This document shows, one piece after another, positions 8,786 through 16,685 of a DNA stretch of 64,000 nucleotides (position 1 is its first letter; each line of letters opens with the position of its first letter). The notes under the pieces are model-generated. The model saw nothing but the letters and a program-made list of their open reading frames with translations, ran no database searches and was not told the origin of the DNA. Location: positions 38,984-102,983 of the forward strand of contig JAWWAC010000006.1 in the NCBI GenBank assembly GCA_033721915.1. The letters are read 5' to 3'. The stretch comes from REBR01 sp033721915 (GTDB lineage Bacteria; Pseudomonadota; Gammaproteobacteria; Pseudomonadales; Oleiphilaceae). The position numbers and the translations under genes are program-made.

Positions 8786-9583
8786 TCAGCCCCGGGCCCT
8801 GGCCATACGGAACACCATCTCCGGTGACACCCGCTTGAGCCACAGGGCGTGCATTTCCTTGCCCTTGCCCACGGGAATCTCCCGCTTGCCTTTGGCCAGT
8901 GCATCGACGATGACCCGGGCACAGTCTGTGACCTCCATACCCCCTTTGATGTCCTCATCGTCCTGGCCGAAGGGCGTGCCATCGGCGGAGAGGGCGTTCC
9001 GGGCGATGTTGGTGCGGATAAAGCCCGGTGTGATGGTGGAGACCTGGATGCCCTGGTTTTCCACTTCCGCCCGCAGGGCATCGAAGAAGCCCATCACCGC
9101 ATGCTTGGCGGCGCAGTAGCCGGTGCGCATGGGGGCGCCGATCTTGCCGGCCACGCTGGCGGTGACCGCCAGGTGGCCCTCGCCACGCTCCAGCATATGG
9201 GGCAGCACGGCCTTGGTCAGGGCGATCTGCCCGAGCACGTCCACTTCCATGAGCTGGCGGTACACGGACATGTCCGTGTCCTTGCACAGTGATCGCTGTG
9301 AGAGGCCGGCGTTATTGATCAGCAGGTCGATCTGGCCGAACTGATCCAGCACCTCCCGGGTGGCCGGTGCCAGACGGTCCATGTCGGTCACGTCCAGTGG
9401 CAGCACCAGCACGTTTTCCGCCGTGCTGCCGCTGGCGACACAGGCATCACGGACCCGCTCCAGTGCCTCCTGGCGACGGGCGGAGAGCACCAGTCGGGCG
9501 CCTTTTGCCGCGAAATCCAGTGCCAGTGCCTCACCGATACCGGACGAGGCGCCGGTGATCCATACCACTTTGTTGTTGTACAT
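8786..9583 (-). CDS. SDR-family oxidoreductase (DHRS7-like)
   Basis: The protein has about 265 residues. It shows the nucleotide-binding motif TGASSGIG at the N-terminus, NNAG near residue 90, and the catalytic Ser (TASVAGK) followed by YCAAK. TPGFIRTNIA follows the active site. The arrangement resembles bacterial DHRS7B-like dehydrogenases acting on steroids, retinoids or acyl ketones, but the substrate is unknown. The start at 9583 places the Rossmann motif at the usual distance. It sits between the YebC-type regulator (46 bases upstream) and the SixA gene (56 bases downstream). Confidence 0.82.
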   Translation of the reverse strand: MYNNKVVWITGASSGIGEALALDFAAKGARLVLSARRQEALERVRDACVASGSTAENVLVLPLDVTDMDRLAPATREVLDQFGQIDLLINNAGLSQRSLCKDTDMSVYRQLMEVDVLGQIALTKAVLPHMLERGEGHLAVTASVAGKIGAPMRTGYCAAKHAVMGFFDALRAEVENQGIQVSTITPGFIRTNIARNALSADGTPFGQDDEDIKGGMEVTDCARVIVDALAKGKREIPVGKGKEMHALWLKRVSPEMVFRMARARG

Positions 9584-9629
9584 AGTCTGCTCCGGGTTCA
9601 GTGATTGCGTCGTAAAATCCGGCGGGGGC

Positions 9630-10361
9630 TTATTCCCCCGATTTCTGTTCCACGTTGTGGTACACGTTCTGGACGTCGTCCAGGTCGTTGAGCATGTCCA
9701 GGAATTTCTCGAACAGGGCCTGGTCGTCCTCGTTGTCGATGGTGGTGGTGGTCTGTGGCAGAAACTGGATTTCATCCACATCGAATTCCAGATCGCCGAA
9801 CGCCTCGCTCAGGGCCTGCTTGGCCTTGGCGTATTCGGTATGAGGGGTGAACACGGTAATGCGCCCGTTCTCGTTCTCAATGTCGGAGACTTCCACGTCC
9901 GCCATCAGCAGCGCCTCCAGGGTGGCCTCTTCGTCCTCCCCGGGAAAGGCCAGTATGGCACACTGGTCAAACAGGTGGCTGGCGGTGCCCTGGCCGCCGA
10001 TCTTGCACTTGGTCTTGGTGAAACACTGTCGAACATCACCAAAGGTGCGGTTGGGGTTGTCCGTGAGACAGTCAATGATCACCATGCAGCCACCGGGGCC
10101 GAAGCCTTCATAGCGGGCCAGTGCATAGTCTTCGCCGCCACCGCCGGCGGCCTTGTCGATGGCCTTCTCAATCACATGGGCCGGCACCTGGTCTTTCTTG
10201 GCCCGGTCGATCAGGCCTCGCAGTGCCAGGTTGCCGGCCGGGTCGGTGCCGCCGGATTTGGCGCAGACATAGATTTCACGGCCATACTTGCTGTAAACCT
10301 TGGTCTTGGCATTGGCGGTTTTGGCCATGGAGTCTTTACGGTTCTGGTAAGCTCTGCCCAT
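9630..10361 (-). CDS. YebC/PmpR-family regulator or translation factor (YeeN-like)
   Basis: This protein of about 243 residues has the full YebC fold: a basic N-terminus ending in KYGREIYVCAK, the helical part DRAKKDQVPAHVIEKAIDKA, the glycine-rich YEGFGPGGCMVIIDCLTDN, and an acidic C-terminal part (DDQALFEKFLDMLNDLDDVQ). The canonical ruvC-linked YebC is usually near ruvABC and begins with a GHSKW-like motif. This one begins MGRAYQNRKDSMAKTANAKTK, which fits the YeeN subfamily. Family members bind DNA, and some help ribosomes through polyproline stretches. Which role applies here is unknown. Confidence 0.9.
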   Translation of the reverse strand: MGRAYQNRKDSMAKTANAKTKVYSKYGREIYVCAKSGGTDPAGNLALRGLIDRAKKDQVPAHVIEKAIDKAAGGGGEDYALARYEGFGPGGCMVIIDCLTDNPNRTFGDVRQCFTKTKCKIGGQGTASHLFDQCAILAFPGEDEEATLEALLMADVEVSDIENENGRITVFTPHTEYAKAKQALSEAFGDLEFDVDEIQFLPQTTTTIDNEDDQALFEKFLDMLNDLDDVQNVYHNVEQKSGE

Positions 10362-10485
10362 CGTCTTGTCCTGTGTGTATCGGGTCCCGGGGAAAAGGGC
10401 AGTTTACAGCAATCCGGCGATCAGGGAGAGTCGCCGAGAGTGCCCTGATGCCCCGGATTTGTCGGTTTTTTTTATGGAGAAAGCC

Positions 10486-10836
10486 ATGAGCTGGATTGTC
10501 AGCAAGTATCTGATCACGGCCGCCATTATTGTGCTGGTCTCGGAGGTGGCCAAACGCAGTGAGAAACTGGGCGCTCTGATTGTGGCGCTGCCACTGGTGA
10601 CGGTGCTGGCGCTGATCTGGATGCACATCGAGCAGCAGCCACAGGCGCGGCTGGCCAGTCACGCCTGGTACACCTTCTGGTACGTGCTGCCGACACTGCC
10701 CATGTTCCTGCTGTTTCCCACACTGCTGCCAAGGCTGGGCTTCTGGCTGACACTGCTGGCCAGCGCCGCCATCACCGTGGCGGGCTTTCTGCTGTTTGCG
10801 CTGGTGGTGAAGCGCTTTGGCATTGAGCTGCTTTAG
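10486..10836 (+). CDS. DUF3147-family small membrane protein
   Basis: This protein of about 116 residues has four hydrophobic segments: LITAAIIVLVSEVA, ALIVALPLVTVLALIWMH, WYVLPTLPMFLLFPTLLP and WLTLLASAAITVAGFLLFAL. Its length and the short SEKLGAL linker after the first helix match DUF3147. Members are predicted inner-membrane proteins of unknown function. ATG 10486 is preferred because GGAGA lies just upstream; ATG 10474 would place that Shine-Dalgarno inside the gene. It is divergent from the YebC-family gene and ends 12 bases before the convergent glutaryl-CoA dehydrogenase gene. Confidence 0.8.
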   Translation: MSWIVSKYLITAAIIVLVSEVAKRSEKLGALIVALPLVTVLALIWMHIEQQPQARLASHAWYTFWYVLPTLPMFLLFPTLLPRLGFWLTLLASAAITVAGFLLFALVVKRFGIELL

Positions 10837-10848
10837 TCACCACAGGCT

Positions 10849-12045
10849 TCAGAAAAAGGCCTGTATACCGGTCTGGGCCCGCCCCAGAATCAGTGCGTGC
10901 ACATCGTGGGTGCCCTCGTAGGTATTCACCGCCTCCAGGTTCAGGAGGTGGCGGATCACATGGTACTCGTCGGCGATGCCGTTGCCGCCGTGCATGTCAC
11001 GGGCCATGCGGGCAATGTCCAGGGCCTTGCCACAGGCATTGCGCTTGATCAGCGAGACCATCTCCGGTGTGGCCCGCCCCTGGTCCATCAGACGCCCCAC
11101 ACGCAGTGACGACTGCAGCGCCAGTGCGATCTCGGTCTGCATGTCCGCCAGTTTCTTCTGGATCAGCTGGTTGGCCGCCAGTGGCCGGCCGAACTGCTTG
11201 CGCTGCAGCGTGTAATCCAGCGCCGCCTGCCAGCAGAAGGCCGCCGAGCCCATGGCCCCCCAGGAGATGCCGTAACGGGCCTTGTTCAGGCAGGAGAAGG
11301 GCCCCTTGAGTCCGGTGACATTGGGCAGCAGGTTGGCGTCGGGCACGGCCACATCGTTCATGGCGATGCTGCCGGTGGTGGAGGCCCGCAGGCTGAACTT
11401 GCCCTCGATCACCGGCGCGGTCAGACCGCGCATGCCTTTCTCCAGGATAAAGCCCCGTATCACACCTTCATGGTCCTTGGCCCAGACCACAAAGACATCG
11501 GCGATGGGGGCGTTGGTGATCCACATCTTGCTGCCATTGAGCACCCAGTGGCCGTTCTCGAAACGGGCCCGGGTGGTCATGCCACCCGGATCGGAGCCGT
11601 GATCCGGCTCGGTCAGCCCGAAGCAGCCGATCAGCTCGCCGCTGGCCAGCCCCGGCAGGTACTTCTGGCGCTGAGGCTCACTGCCGAAGGCGTGGATGGG
11701 GTGCATCACCAGGCTGGACTGCACGCTCATGGCGGAGCGGTAACCGGAGTCCACCGCCTCCACCTCACGGGCCATCAGCCCGTAGGCCACATGGCTGAGC
11801 CCGGGGCAGCCATAGCCCTCGATGGTGGCGCCGAGCATGCCCAGTGCCCCCATTTCACGCACTATTTCCCGGTCGAACTTCTCATGGCGAAAGCCCTGCA
11901 CCACACGCCCCATCAGCCGGTCCTGACAGTAGCCGCGCACGGAGTCGCGCACCATGCGCTCTTCCTCTTCCAGTTGATCTTCCAGCAGGAAGGGGTCTTG
12001 CCAGACAAAGCGGGGCTTTTCCGCTCCGGGCTCTGTGGGTGCCAT
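10849..12045 (-). CDS. gcdH: Glutaryl-CoA dehydrogenase
   Basis: This protein of about 398 residues belongs to the acyl-CoA dehydrogenase superfamily. GcdH oxidises and decarboxylates glutaryl-CoA to crotonyl-CoA, the last special step of lysine, tryptophan and odd-chain dicarboxylate breakdown. Diagnostic features are the N-terminal DPFLLEDQLEEEERMVRDS, the FAD region GCFGLTEPDHGSDPGGM, and RYGISWGAMGSA typical of GcdH. The catalytic Glu is in EAVNTYEGTHDVHALILGR. AAGGAG lies seven bases before the ATG at 12045. It stands alone, but a dicarboxylate-type beta-oxidation operon lies 8 kb away on the same strand. Confidence 0.92.
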   Translation of the reverse strand: MAPTEPGAEKPRFVWQDPFLLEDQLEEEERMVRDSVRGYCQDRLMGRVVQGFRHEKFDREIVREMGALGMLGATIEGYGCPGLSHVAYGLMAREVEAVDSGYRSAMSVQSSLVMHPIHAFGSEPQRQKYLPGLASGELIGCFGLTEPDHGSDPGGMTTRARFENGHWVLNGSKMWITNAPIADVFVVWAKDHEGVIRGFILEKGMRGLTAPVIEGKFSLRASTTGSIAMNDVAVPDANLLPNVTGLKGPFSCLNKARYGISWGAMGSAAFCWQAALDYTLQRKQFGRPLAANQLIQKKLADMQTEIALALQSSLRVGRLMDQGRATPEMVSLIKRNACGKALDIARMARDMHGGNGIADEYHVIRHLLNLEAVNTYEGTHDVHALILGRAQTGIQAFF

Positions 12046-12243
12046 GTGGGTCTCCTTGTTGTTCTCCGGTTGATCTTCTGAGGGTCCGTTCAAGGGCCTG
12101 CAGTTCACAGGATAGCTGACCCTGATCGGGAGAGCACGGCTGGATTCGGGTGACGGAGGAGCACCGGATCAGGAAATGGTCAGGAGACAGAAACGGCTTT
12201 GCTGACTAGGCTGAAGGCAATAGGGATTAAGGAGTCTGAATCG

Positions 12244-12918
12244 ATGACCCGAGTCTGTCTGTTTGACGTGAATGAAACACTGCTGGATATCGGCGCCATG
12301 GATGAGCCTTTTGCGGCGCTGTTCGGTGTGGAGGGCGTGCGCCAGGAGTGGTTTGCACAGCTTCTGACCAATGCTTTTGTGGCGACCATCACGGAGCGCT
12401 ACCAGCCCTTCGGTGAGATTGCCGAGGGGGCACTGATGATGGTGGAGGCGCGTCACGGTCGCGACCTGCGGGAAGCGGACAGGAAGGCGCTGCTGGGGGA
12501 GATGGCCAGGCTGCCGCCCCACCCGGAGGTGGTAAGGGCGCTGGAGCAGCTCAGTGACAAGGGCCTGCGACTGGCGGCGCTGACCAATTCCACGGCGGAT
12601 GTGGCCCACAAGCAGCTGAGCCATGCGGGGCTGACGAAGTATTTCGAGCAGATCCTGTCGGTGGATGTGGTGCAGCGCCTCAAGCCGGCCATGGAGCCTT
12701 ACCGCTACGCCGCCAAGTCACTGGGGGTGGCGGTGGGAGAACTGCGCATGATCGCCGCCCACGCCTGGGACATCGCCGGCGCCAGCGCCGCCGGCTGCAC
12801 CACCGCCTTCGTCGCCCGCCCTGGCATGGTCCTGGACCCCCAGGTGGCCACACCGGAGATCGTCGGCGAGAACCTGCAGTCCGTGGCGGACCAGATACTG
12901 GCTCTGCCCCGGGGCTGA
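12244..12918 (+). CDS. Haloacid dehalogenase type II family hydrolase
   Basis: The protein has about 224 residues. It carries HAD motif I (LFDVNETLLD, nucleophile Asp), motif II (ALTNST), motif III Lys in VQRLKPAMEPYRYA, and motif IV (AAHAWDIAGASAAG), the order seen in L-2-haloacid dehalogenases. True dehalogenases usually have FDAYGTL in motif I. The NET variant here is also seen in related HADs of unknown substrate, so dehalogenation is only a possibility. AAGGAG lies ten bases before ATG 12244. It is divergent from gcdH and marks the left edge of the accessory island. Confidence 0.78.
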   Translation: MTRVCLFDVNETLLDIGAMDEPFAALFGVEGVRQEWFAQLLTNAFVATITERYQPFGEIAEGALMMVEARHGRDLREADRKALLGEMARLPPHPEVVRALEQLSDKGLRLAALTNSTADVAHKQLSHAGLTKYFEQILSVDVVQRLKPAMEPYRYAAKSLGVAVGELRMIAAHAWDIAGASAAGCTTAFVARPGMVLDPQVATPEIVGENLQSVADQILALPRG

Positions 12919-12942
12919 CTTCGGCGTTTGGCGCTTTTTGGC

Positions 12943-12968
12943 GATCAATGGGGCCAGAGTCATCACCG
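12943..12968 (+). repeat. Partial copy of island hairpin repeat
   Basis: GATCAATG at 12943-12950 is followed by GGGCCAGAGT and then CATCACC. Compared with the complete copies, the left arm and central decamer are conserved but the right arm (CATTGATC) has decayed. The second hairpin, expected about 39 bases further on, is absent. It lies between the HAD gene and the NUDIX gene, at the left boundary of the accessory island. Confidence 0.55.
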
Positions 12969-12979
12969 GGGCCAGTCAT

Positions 12980-13468
12980 TCATCCCTTGCGCGTGCTGAG
13001 CCAGTCCCGGATCGCCAGCCCGGTACCAAAGGACCATGGCTTCAGCCTGTCCACCGGTATCACCCGGTATTCGTCCAGTTCCTCATTCAGGGTCACAGTG
13101 CCCTTGCCACGCAAGTGGTAAGCCATAATCACCTGGTTCTGGGTTTCAAATCCGTAGACACCGATAAGACTCTCCAGTGTCAGCGACAGCCCGAGTTCCT
13201 CGCGCGCTTCCCGGATGACCGCGTCATCAGGGGACTCACCGGCCTCGAGGAAGCCTGTGACGGGGCCGAACAGCCCCGGGGGCCAGCTGCGATTGTGTGC
13301 CAGCAACACACCGCCGCTGACCTCCACAACAGCGGCCACCACCGGCAGTGGGTTGTTGTAATACACAAAATGACAGCCTTCGGCGGGGCATGCCAGTGGC
13401 GCCGTCCCATGGCCCGGCATGGCAGTACCGCATCGGGGGCAGTAATGGAACTTGTCTGGAGACAGCAT
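12980..13468 (-). CDS. NUDIX hydrolase with N-terminal zinc ribbon
   Basis: This protein of about 162 residues begins with a four-cysteine zinc ribbon (YCPRCGTA; ACPAEGC). A Nudix domain follows whose box fits the consensus residue by residue: GFLEAGESPDD, then AVIREAREELGL. The NNP and VAAVVEVSGGVLLA strands precede it. The layout resembles the NudC / NADH-pyrophosphatase-like branch, which hydrolyses nucleotide diphosphate derivatives, but the SQPWPFPxS-type NudC tail is missing. The start at 13468 puts the zinc ribbon at the N-terminus; no strong Shine-Dalgarno is visible. Confidence 0.85.
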   Translation of the reverse strand: MLSPDKFHYCPRCGTAMPGHGTAPLACPAEGCHFVYYNNPLPVVAAVVEVSGGVLLAHNRSWPPGLFGPVTGFLEAGESPDDAVIREAREELGLSLTLESLIGVYGFETQNQVIMAYHLRGKGTVTLNEELDEYRVIPVDRLKPWSFGTGLAIRDWLSTRKG

Positions 13469-13502
13469 AAACAGACCTCTTCTTTTCAGCTGACATTGCG
13501 AG

Positions 13503-14174
13503 TCAGTTCCAGGCCGCTGATCCCACAGCAACGAAGGGTCGGCGCTCTCGGCTGTGCGGTTTACCTGTTTGTCGGCTTTTACCGGCAATCACCTTTGATG
13601 CATTGAGCGTGTATGCCCACCGCCAGCCGAGTTTTTGCAATGGCACAAAACCGTGCTGACGAAGGCATTCAGCCACTTCCCGGGCGCTTTCGAAGTCCGG
13701 GTCTGGATGGTGCTCAGTAATGGACAGCACCCCGTTTGCCTTCAAAACCCGCGCCGCCTCTCTCAGGAATGAGTCCCTCGCCTCAATTTCGCCAAATACA
13801 GTGACCATAAACAGGGCATCGAAGGACTCGCTTTCGAACGGGAGCGACTGCCCATCGGACTGACAGGTAGAAAAGTGAGTCATTCCCGCAGCCTTCAGCT
13901 TGCGCGCACTCTTTTCCAGCATTCCCTGCTGAATATCGAGAAGCGTCAAAGTGCCCTCCGGAATGCGCCTGGCCACTTCGACGCTGTAATACCCGGAACC
14001 CGGCCCGATTTCGAGCACATGGGCATCGGGCTTCACTGGCAACCGATCCGCCACTGTCCTGGCAGGCATGATGGCACCGCGCCCCGGCAGATCAAGGATC
14101 CAGGCCATCTCGTGGGGATAGACGCCACGGCCGAATACGCGGGACCAGAGGTTAAAGCGGTCGGATATCTTCAT
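13503..14174 (-). CDS. Class I SAM-dependent methyltransferase (UbiE-like)
   Basis: This protein of about 223 residues has the SAM motif VLEIGPGSGYYSVEVARRI, acidic LLDIQQGMLEKSARKLKAAG, and motif SDGQSLPFESESFDALFMVT, typical of UbiE/Methyltransf_11 enzymes. The substrate is unknown; family members methylate quinones, lipids or small molecules. The N-terminus (DRFNLWSRVFGRGVYPHEMA) is common in orphan members of this family. AGGAG lies just upstream of ATG 14174. It belongs to the all-minus-strand island, 34 bases upstream of the NUDIX gene. Confidence 0.82.
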   Translation of the reverse strand: MKISDRFNLWSRVFGRGVYPHEMAWILDLPGRGAIMPARTVADRLPVKPDAHVLEIGPGSGYYSVEVARRIPEGTLTLLDIQQGMLEKSARKLKAAGMTHFSTCQSDGQSLPFESESFDALFMVTVFGEIEARDSFLREAARVLKANGVLSITEHHPDPDFESAREVAECLRQHGFVPLQKLGWRWAYTLNASKVIAGKSRQTGKPHSRERRPFVAVGSAAWN

Positions 14175-14237
14175 GAGTTCTCCTGAAAGCCAATACCCGG
14201 TACAGCAGCACTGCCAGGGGCGTACGGCTGTGACATG

Positions 14238-14459
14238 TCATGGACCAGGCGCACAATCCCCGGCCCCTTTTTGAATGGGCGGACAAGGCACCGTGCCGTA
14301 TGAACAAAAAACACAGCAGTCTCCATGTCTGGGCTTCAGTAGAACATGGCAGGACTCGCACTCATAAAAATACTGGCATGAGTCGGTCGGCATGGTTTCC
14401 GTTTTTTCATGGCCACAGTGCGGACACTGGATCGTTGATTCCAGGACTGTATTGAGCAA
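14238..14459 (-). CDS. GDCCVxC-domain small cysteine-rich protein
   Basis: This protein of about 73 residues has a first pair of cysteines (CPHCGHEKTETMPTDSC), then CESCHVLL, then the block GDCCVFCSYGTVPCPPIQ that names the GDCCVxC (seleno)protein family. All positions here are Cys, with no UGA selenocysteine codon. The start is a TTG at 14459, eight bases after a perfect AGGAGG, giving MLNTVLESTIQCPHCG, which matches the usual length of the family. An upstream ATG at 14524 would add a tail with no family match. The function is unknown; clustered cysteines suggest metal binding or redox activity. Confidence 0.8.
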   Translation of the reverse strand: MLNTVLESTIQCPHCGHEKTETMPTDSCQYFYECESCHVLLKPRHGDCCVFCSYGTVPCPPIQKGAGDCAPGP

Positions 14460-14631
14460 AACCGTACCCTCCTGAACTTTGAATTTCAGACCCAACCCAC
14501 TGGAAGAGTCAATGGCGAGCATAGGAGCCAGTGTCATTGGACGCTGGTTTTTGCATGTTTTCTTCAGTTTCAACGCCCGGCTCACGCGCCGGTTTGAAGT
14601 CAGGAATACCGGGGACAGGTTGCCTGCATGG

Positions 14632-14892
14632 CTATGCGGCTGATTCGTCCTCAATATCCCAGCCTGGAAATACGAGGACGGCAGGGTGACACCGCAAAGC
14701 CCTGGCCAGAACCTTGGCACGGTCTACACCGAGGCGCACGCGGTTATTCTCAATCGCAGAAATGGTGGACTGCGGGATGCCTGTAGCGGTAGCCAGGCCA
14801 TTCTGACTCATCGCCTGCAATTCACGCAGAATGCGGACTGACTCACCCACTGAAACCTCAACTCTCTTCCTGGCCTTACGATATTCACTCAT
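14632..14892 (-). CDS. XRE/HigA-type antitoxin
   Basis: This protein of about 86 residues contains a helix-turn-helix domain (SQNGLATATGIPQSTISAIE) preceded by LRELQAM and followed by NNRVRLGVDRAKVLARALR. Proteins of this form bind and neutralise a partner RelE-fold toxin and repress their own operon. The partner gene lies immediately upstream: its TGA and this ATG are separated by one base, giving the toxin-first order typical of HigBA. The tail VFPGWDIEDESAA is acidic, as in many antitoxins of this family. Confidence 0.85.
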   Translation of the reverse strand: MSEYRKARKRVEVSVGESVRILRELQAMSQNGLATATGIPQSTISAIENNRVRLGVDRAKVLARALRCHPAVLVFPGWDIEDESAA

Positions 14893-14893
14893 C

Positions 14894-15175
14894 TCACTTT
14901 CTCCCGTAATCGTGGGGAGTGACTTTCTCAACTTCCACGAGCACCTGATCTTTATCAATACGGTAGATAACAGAGTACTGGATATTGAGTCGCGAGGAAC
15001 GAAACCCTTTCCATGGGCCAGACAGGGCTTCATCGTTGAAACCCCGAATATGGCGCAGTCCTTGAGGCCCTGAAATGGCAACAATGTCTTTCCACTTCTC
15101 GTACCGTTTCTGGACTTCTATCGGCGCTGCCGCCAGATTGTTTGCCACCCCCCGGTGCTCAAATATCGCCCACAT
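14894..15175 (-). CDS. RelE/HigB-fold toxin
   Basis: This small basic protein of about 93 residues contains APIEVQKRYEKWKDIVAIS, LRHIRGFNDEAL, KGFRSSRLNIQYSVIYRI and VEVEKVTPHDYGRK. This is the core RelE-like order, with an Arg-rich strand and a C-terminal HDY motif. Such proteins cleave mRNA, usually on the ribosome. It is followed at once by its antitoxin gene and preceded by an inverted repeat that fits an autoregulatory operator. The gene lies about 60 bases from a complete island repeat. Confidence 0.85.
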   Translation of the reverse strand: MWAIFEHRGVANNLAAAPIEVQKRYEKWKDIVAISGPQGLRHIRGFNDEALSGPWKGFRSSRLNIQYSVIYRIDKDQVLVEVEKVTPHDYGRK

Positions 15176-15191
15176 ACCATAAATGATATGT

Positions 15192-15207
15192 ATCCCATTT
15201 AAGGGAT
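15192..15207 (-). promoter_or_regulatory. Putative operator of the HigBA-like locus
   Basis: ATCCC and GGGAT arms are separated by six bases, 17 to 32 bases upstream of the toxin start. Symmetric sites at this position are the usual binding sites of XRE antitoxins controlling their own operon. The assignment rests on symmetry and position only. Confidence 0.45.
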
Positions 15208-15233
15208 GTCAATTTGGAGTAAGCGTGGTTCCT

Positions 15234-15314
15234 GATCAATGTGATCTGAGTCATTGATCATTGGGCTGGGCGTTTATGTCTATAGAGGGCTGAGAATGGG
15301 TGCGTAATGTACCC
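15234..15314 (+). repeat. 81-bp two-hairpin repeat, copy 1
   Basis: Hairpin 1 has perfect eight-base arms: GATCAATG at 15234-15241 and CATTGATC at 15252-15259, with a ten-base loop. Hairpin 2 starts 39 bases later: GGGTGC (15298-15303), loop GTAAT, GTACCC (15309-15314), with one G-T pair. The spacing between hairpins is the same as in copy 2. It lies 5' of the HigBA-like locus and 3' of the DUF1456 gene. Confidence 0.8.
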
Positions 15315-15436
15315 GGGGGGCACTAGCCACTGGCAACCGGTCCCTCAGGGGGTTAGTCCGGCTTGGAGCCGCGAAGGGGCTGAAAATGGGTCGCCTCACC
15401 ACCAATTCTTCCGTTGGCGGGGGGAAATGCACGATT

Positions 15437-15919
15437 CTAGGGTAACTCTGGACCAGTCTCGCCGGGTCTTGATTGACGCTGCAGGCCGAGCAGGAAATTG
15501 CGAAGAACCTGATCCTTGCATTCGCGATAATGCTTGTTGCCGGGCTTGCGGAAAAAAGCACTCAACTCATGCTTGCTTAAATGAAGGCCGGCCAACTCCA
15601 GCAGTTGCAGCAGGCCCTCGGCCTGTAAATTGAGAGCGATGCGCAATTTTTGCAGGACCATGTTATTGGTCAGGCGCTCTTCCAGCGGCGGCTGCGCGCC
15701 ATCACGCTTGCCCCGTCTGAAGTTAATAAAGCCATTCAGAAAAGCCACCATGTCAGGGTCCTTCATGGTGAGAAAGCCATCGTCCTCCTCTCTTTTCAAC
15801 CAGCCGGCGACCTGCTCTTCGGTCACTTCGGTATCGGCCAGGGCGAGCACGTCGACCACTGCGCTGTCGTTCAGATCAAAGGTATAACGCAGGCGTCGTA
15901 AAATATCATTGTTGGTCAA
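15437..15919 (-). CDS. DUF1456 (YehS-like) family protein
   Basis: This protein of about 160 residues is made of two tandem DUF1456 repeats. The first begins MTNNDILRRLRYTFDLND and the second NNMVLQKLRIALNLQAEGLL. Each is followed by a region with a KREEDDGF- or RKPGNKHY-type end. It aligns by eye along its full length with E. coli YehS, whose function is not established. The start is TTG at 15919: no in-frame ATG or GTG exists at the family N-terminus, and the YehS N-terminus begins at the same residue. It is followed upstream by the DUF3297 gene with a 33-base gap. Confidence 0.88.
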   Translation of the reverse strand: MTNNDILRRLRYTFDLNDSAVVDVLALADTEVTEEQVAGWLKREEDDGFLTMKDPDMVAFLNGFINFRRGKRDGAQPPLEERLTNNMVLQKLRIALNLQAEGLLQLLELAGLHLSKHELSAFFRKPGNKHYRECKDQVLRNFLLGLQRQSRPGETGPELP

Positions 15920-15952
15920 AAGGCAATTCCCGGTATCAGTCAGGGCAAACGT

Positions 15953-16201
15953 TTATTTGTAAAAGGCCTGAACCTTGCCCTTCATCTTGATCAGCAGTGG
16001 CTGCCCACGGCGGTCCAGCGCTTTGGGTGAGGGGACTTTGATCCAGCCTTCGCTGATGCAATATTCCTCGACGTTGGTCCGCTCTTTACCGTTCACCAGG
16101 ATGCCAACATCATGTTCGACAATGGCTTCGTCATAATAGGGGCTGTTGGGATTGGTCGAGAGTCTGTCCGGTAAAGGCGGCAGCGATTGAGTATCGGTCA
16201 T
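15953..16201 (-). CDS. DUF3297 family protein
   Basis: This protein of about 82 residues contains LPDRLSTNPNSPYYDEAIVE, VGILVNGKERTNVEEYCISE, GWIKVPSPKALDRRGQPLLI and KMKGKVQAFYK. It is conserved over its whole length with the DUF3297 family of small proteobacterial proteins of unknown function. AGGA lies about eight bases upstream of ATG 16201. It is the first gene of a two-gene module with the DUF1456 gene. A repeat copy begins 92 bases upstream. Confidence 0.87.
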   Translation of the reverse strand: MTDTQSLPPLPDRLSTNPNSPYYDEAIVEHDVGILVNGKERTNVEEYCISEGWIKVPSPKALDRRGQPLLIKMKGKVQAFYK

Positions 16202-16292
16202 GGGGTGGTCCTGAGCTGAAGATGAAGGGGGTCATCTTAGTCAGTTAAGAACGGGCACTCAAGAACCGCTGCAAGGTATACCAACCAGAGTG

Positions 16293-16373
16293 GATCAGTG
16301 AGGTCCGAGTCATTGATCGCTGGTTTGGGTGTTTGCCTCCTTTGGCAGGCGGGGGTGGGTGCGTCAGGCACCC
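16293..16373 (+). repeat. 81-bp two-hairpin repeat, copy 2
   Basis: Hairpin 1 is GATCAGTG (16293-16300), ten-base loop, CATTGATC (16311-16318), with one G-T pair. Hairpin 2 is GGGTGC (16357-16362), GTCAG, GCACCC (16368-16373), a perfect stem. The bases after hairpin 1 (GCTGGTTTGGGTGTT) recur in copy 4. A third small stem, TGCC/GGCA, lies between the two. Confidence 0.82.
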
Positions 16374-16418
16374 GCAAAGTGTTGGTTGTTGAGGCTATCC
16401 ACCATCCCTTGCCGCAGG

Positions 16419-16685
16419 TTATGTGTTGTCCGACACATTCGGGAAGCGCTCGGTGTGCTCTATAGTCTCTTCTGTCAGATCCACATCAAGGTCAGGCCAA
16501 TGGAAGTGACCCGGTGCCACTTCCTCAACATTGAGGATGACCCGAACGGGCTGATCCTTAAACCAGGGGAAATCCGAATAGGGCATGAAAAGCTCACGGT
16601 CATGAGCGAGAAGCCATACGCCATGAGCGGAAATAGTTGTCACTTCAACGTCCGAAGTGTTGGCACCAAGCGTTGACAAGCTCAT
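16419..16685 (-). CDS. DUF2442 family protein
   Basis: This protein of about 88 residues contains VEVTTISAHGVWLLAHDREL, FMPYSDFPWFKDQPVRVILN and HFHWPDLDVDL, the DUF2442 pattern. DUF2442 genes usually overlap or follow a DUF4160 gene, and the pair is often proposed as a toxin-antitoxin-like module, without firm proof that I know of. Here its ATG lies inside the 3' end of a DUF4160 remnant, matching that arrangement. It ends 46 bases from repeat copy 2. Confidence 0.82.
   Translation of the reverse strand: MSLSTLGANTSDVEVTTISAHGVWLLAHDRELFMPYSDFPWFKDQPVRVILNVEEVAPGHFHWPDLDVDLTEETIEHTERFPNVSDNT

Noticed and set aside
15280..15561. Minus-strand frame overlapping the repeat copy 1 region
   Set aside because: It runs through the repeat and into the DUF1456 gene in another frame, with no family match.
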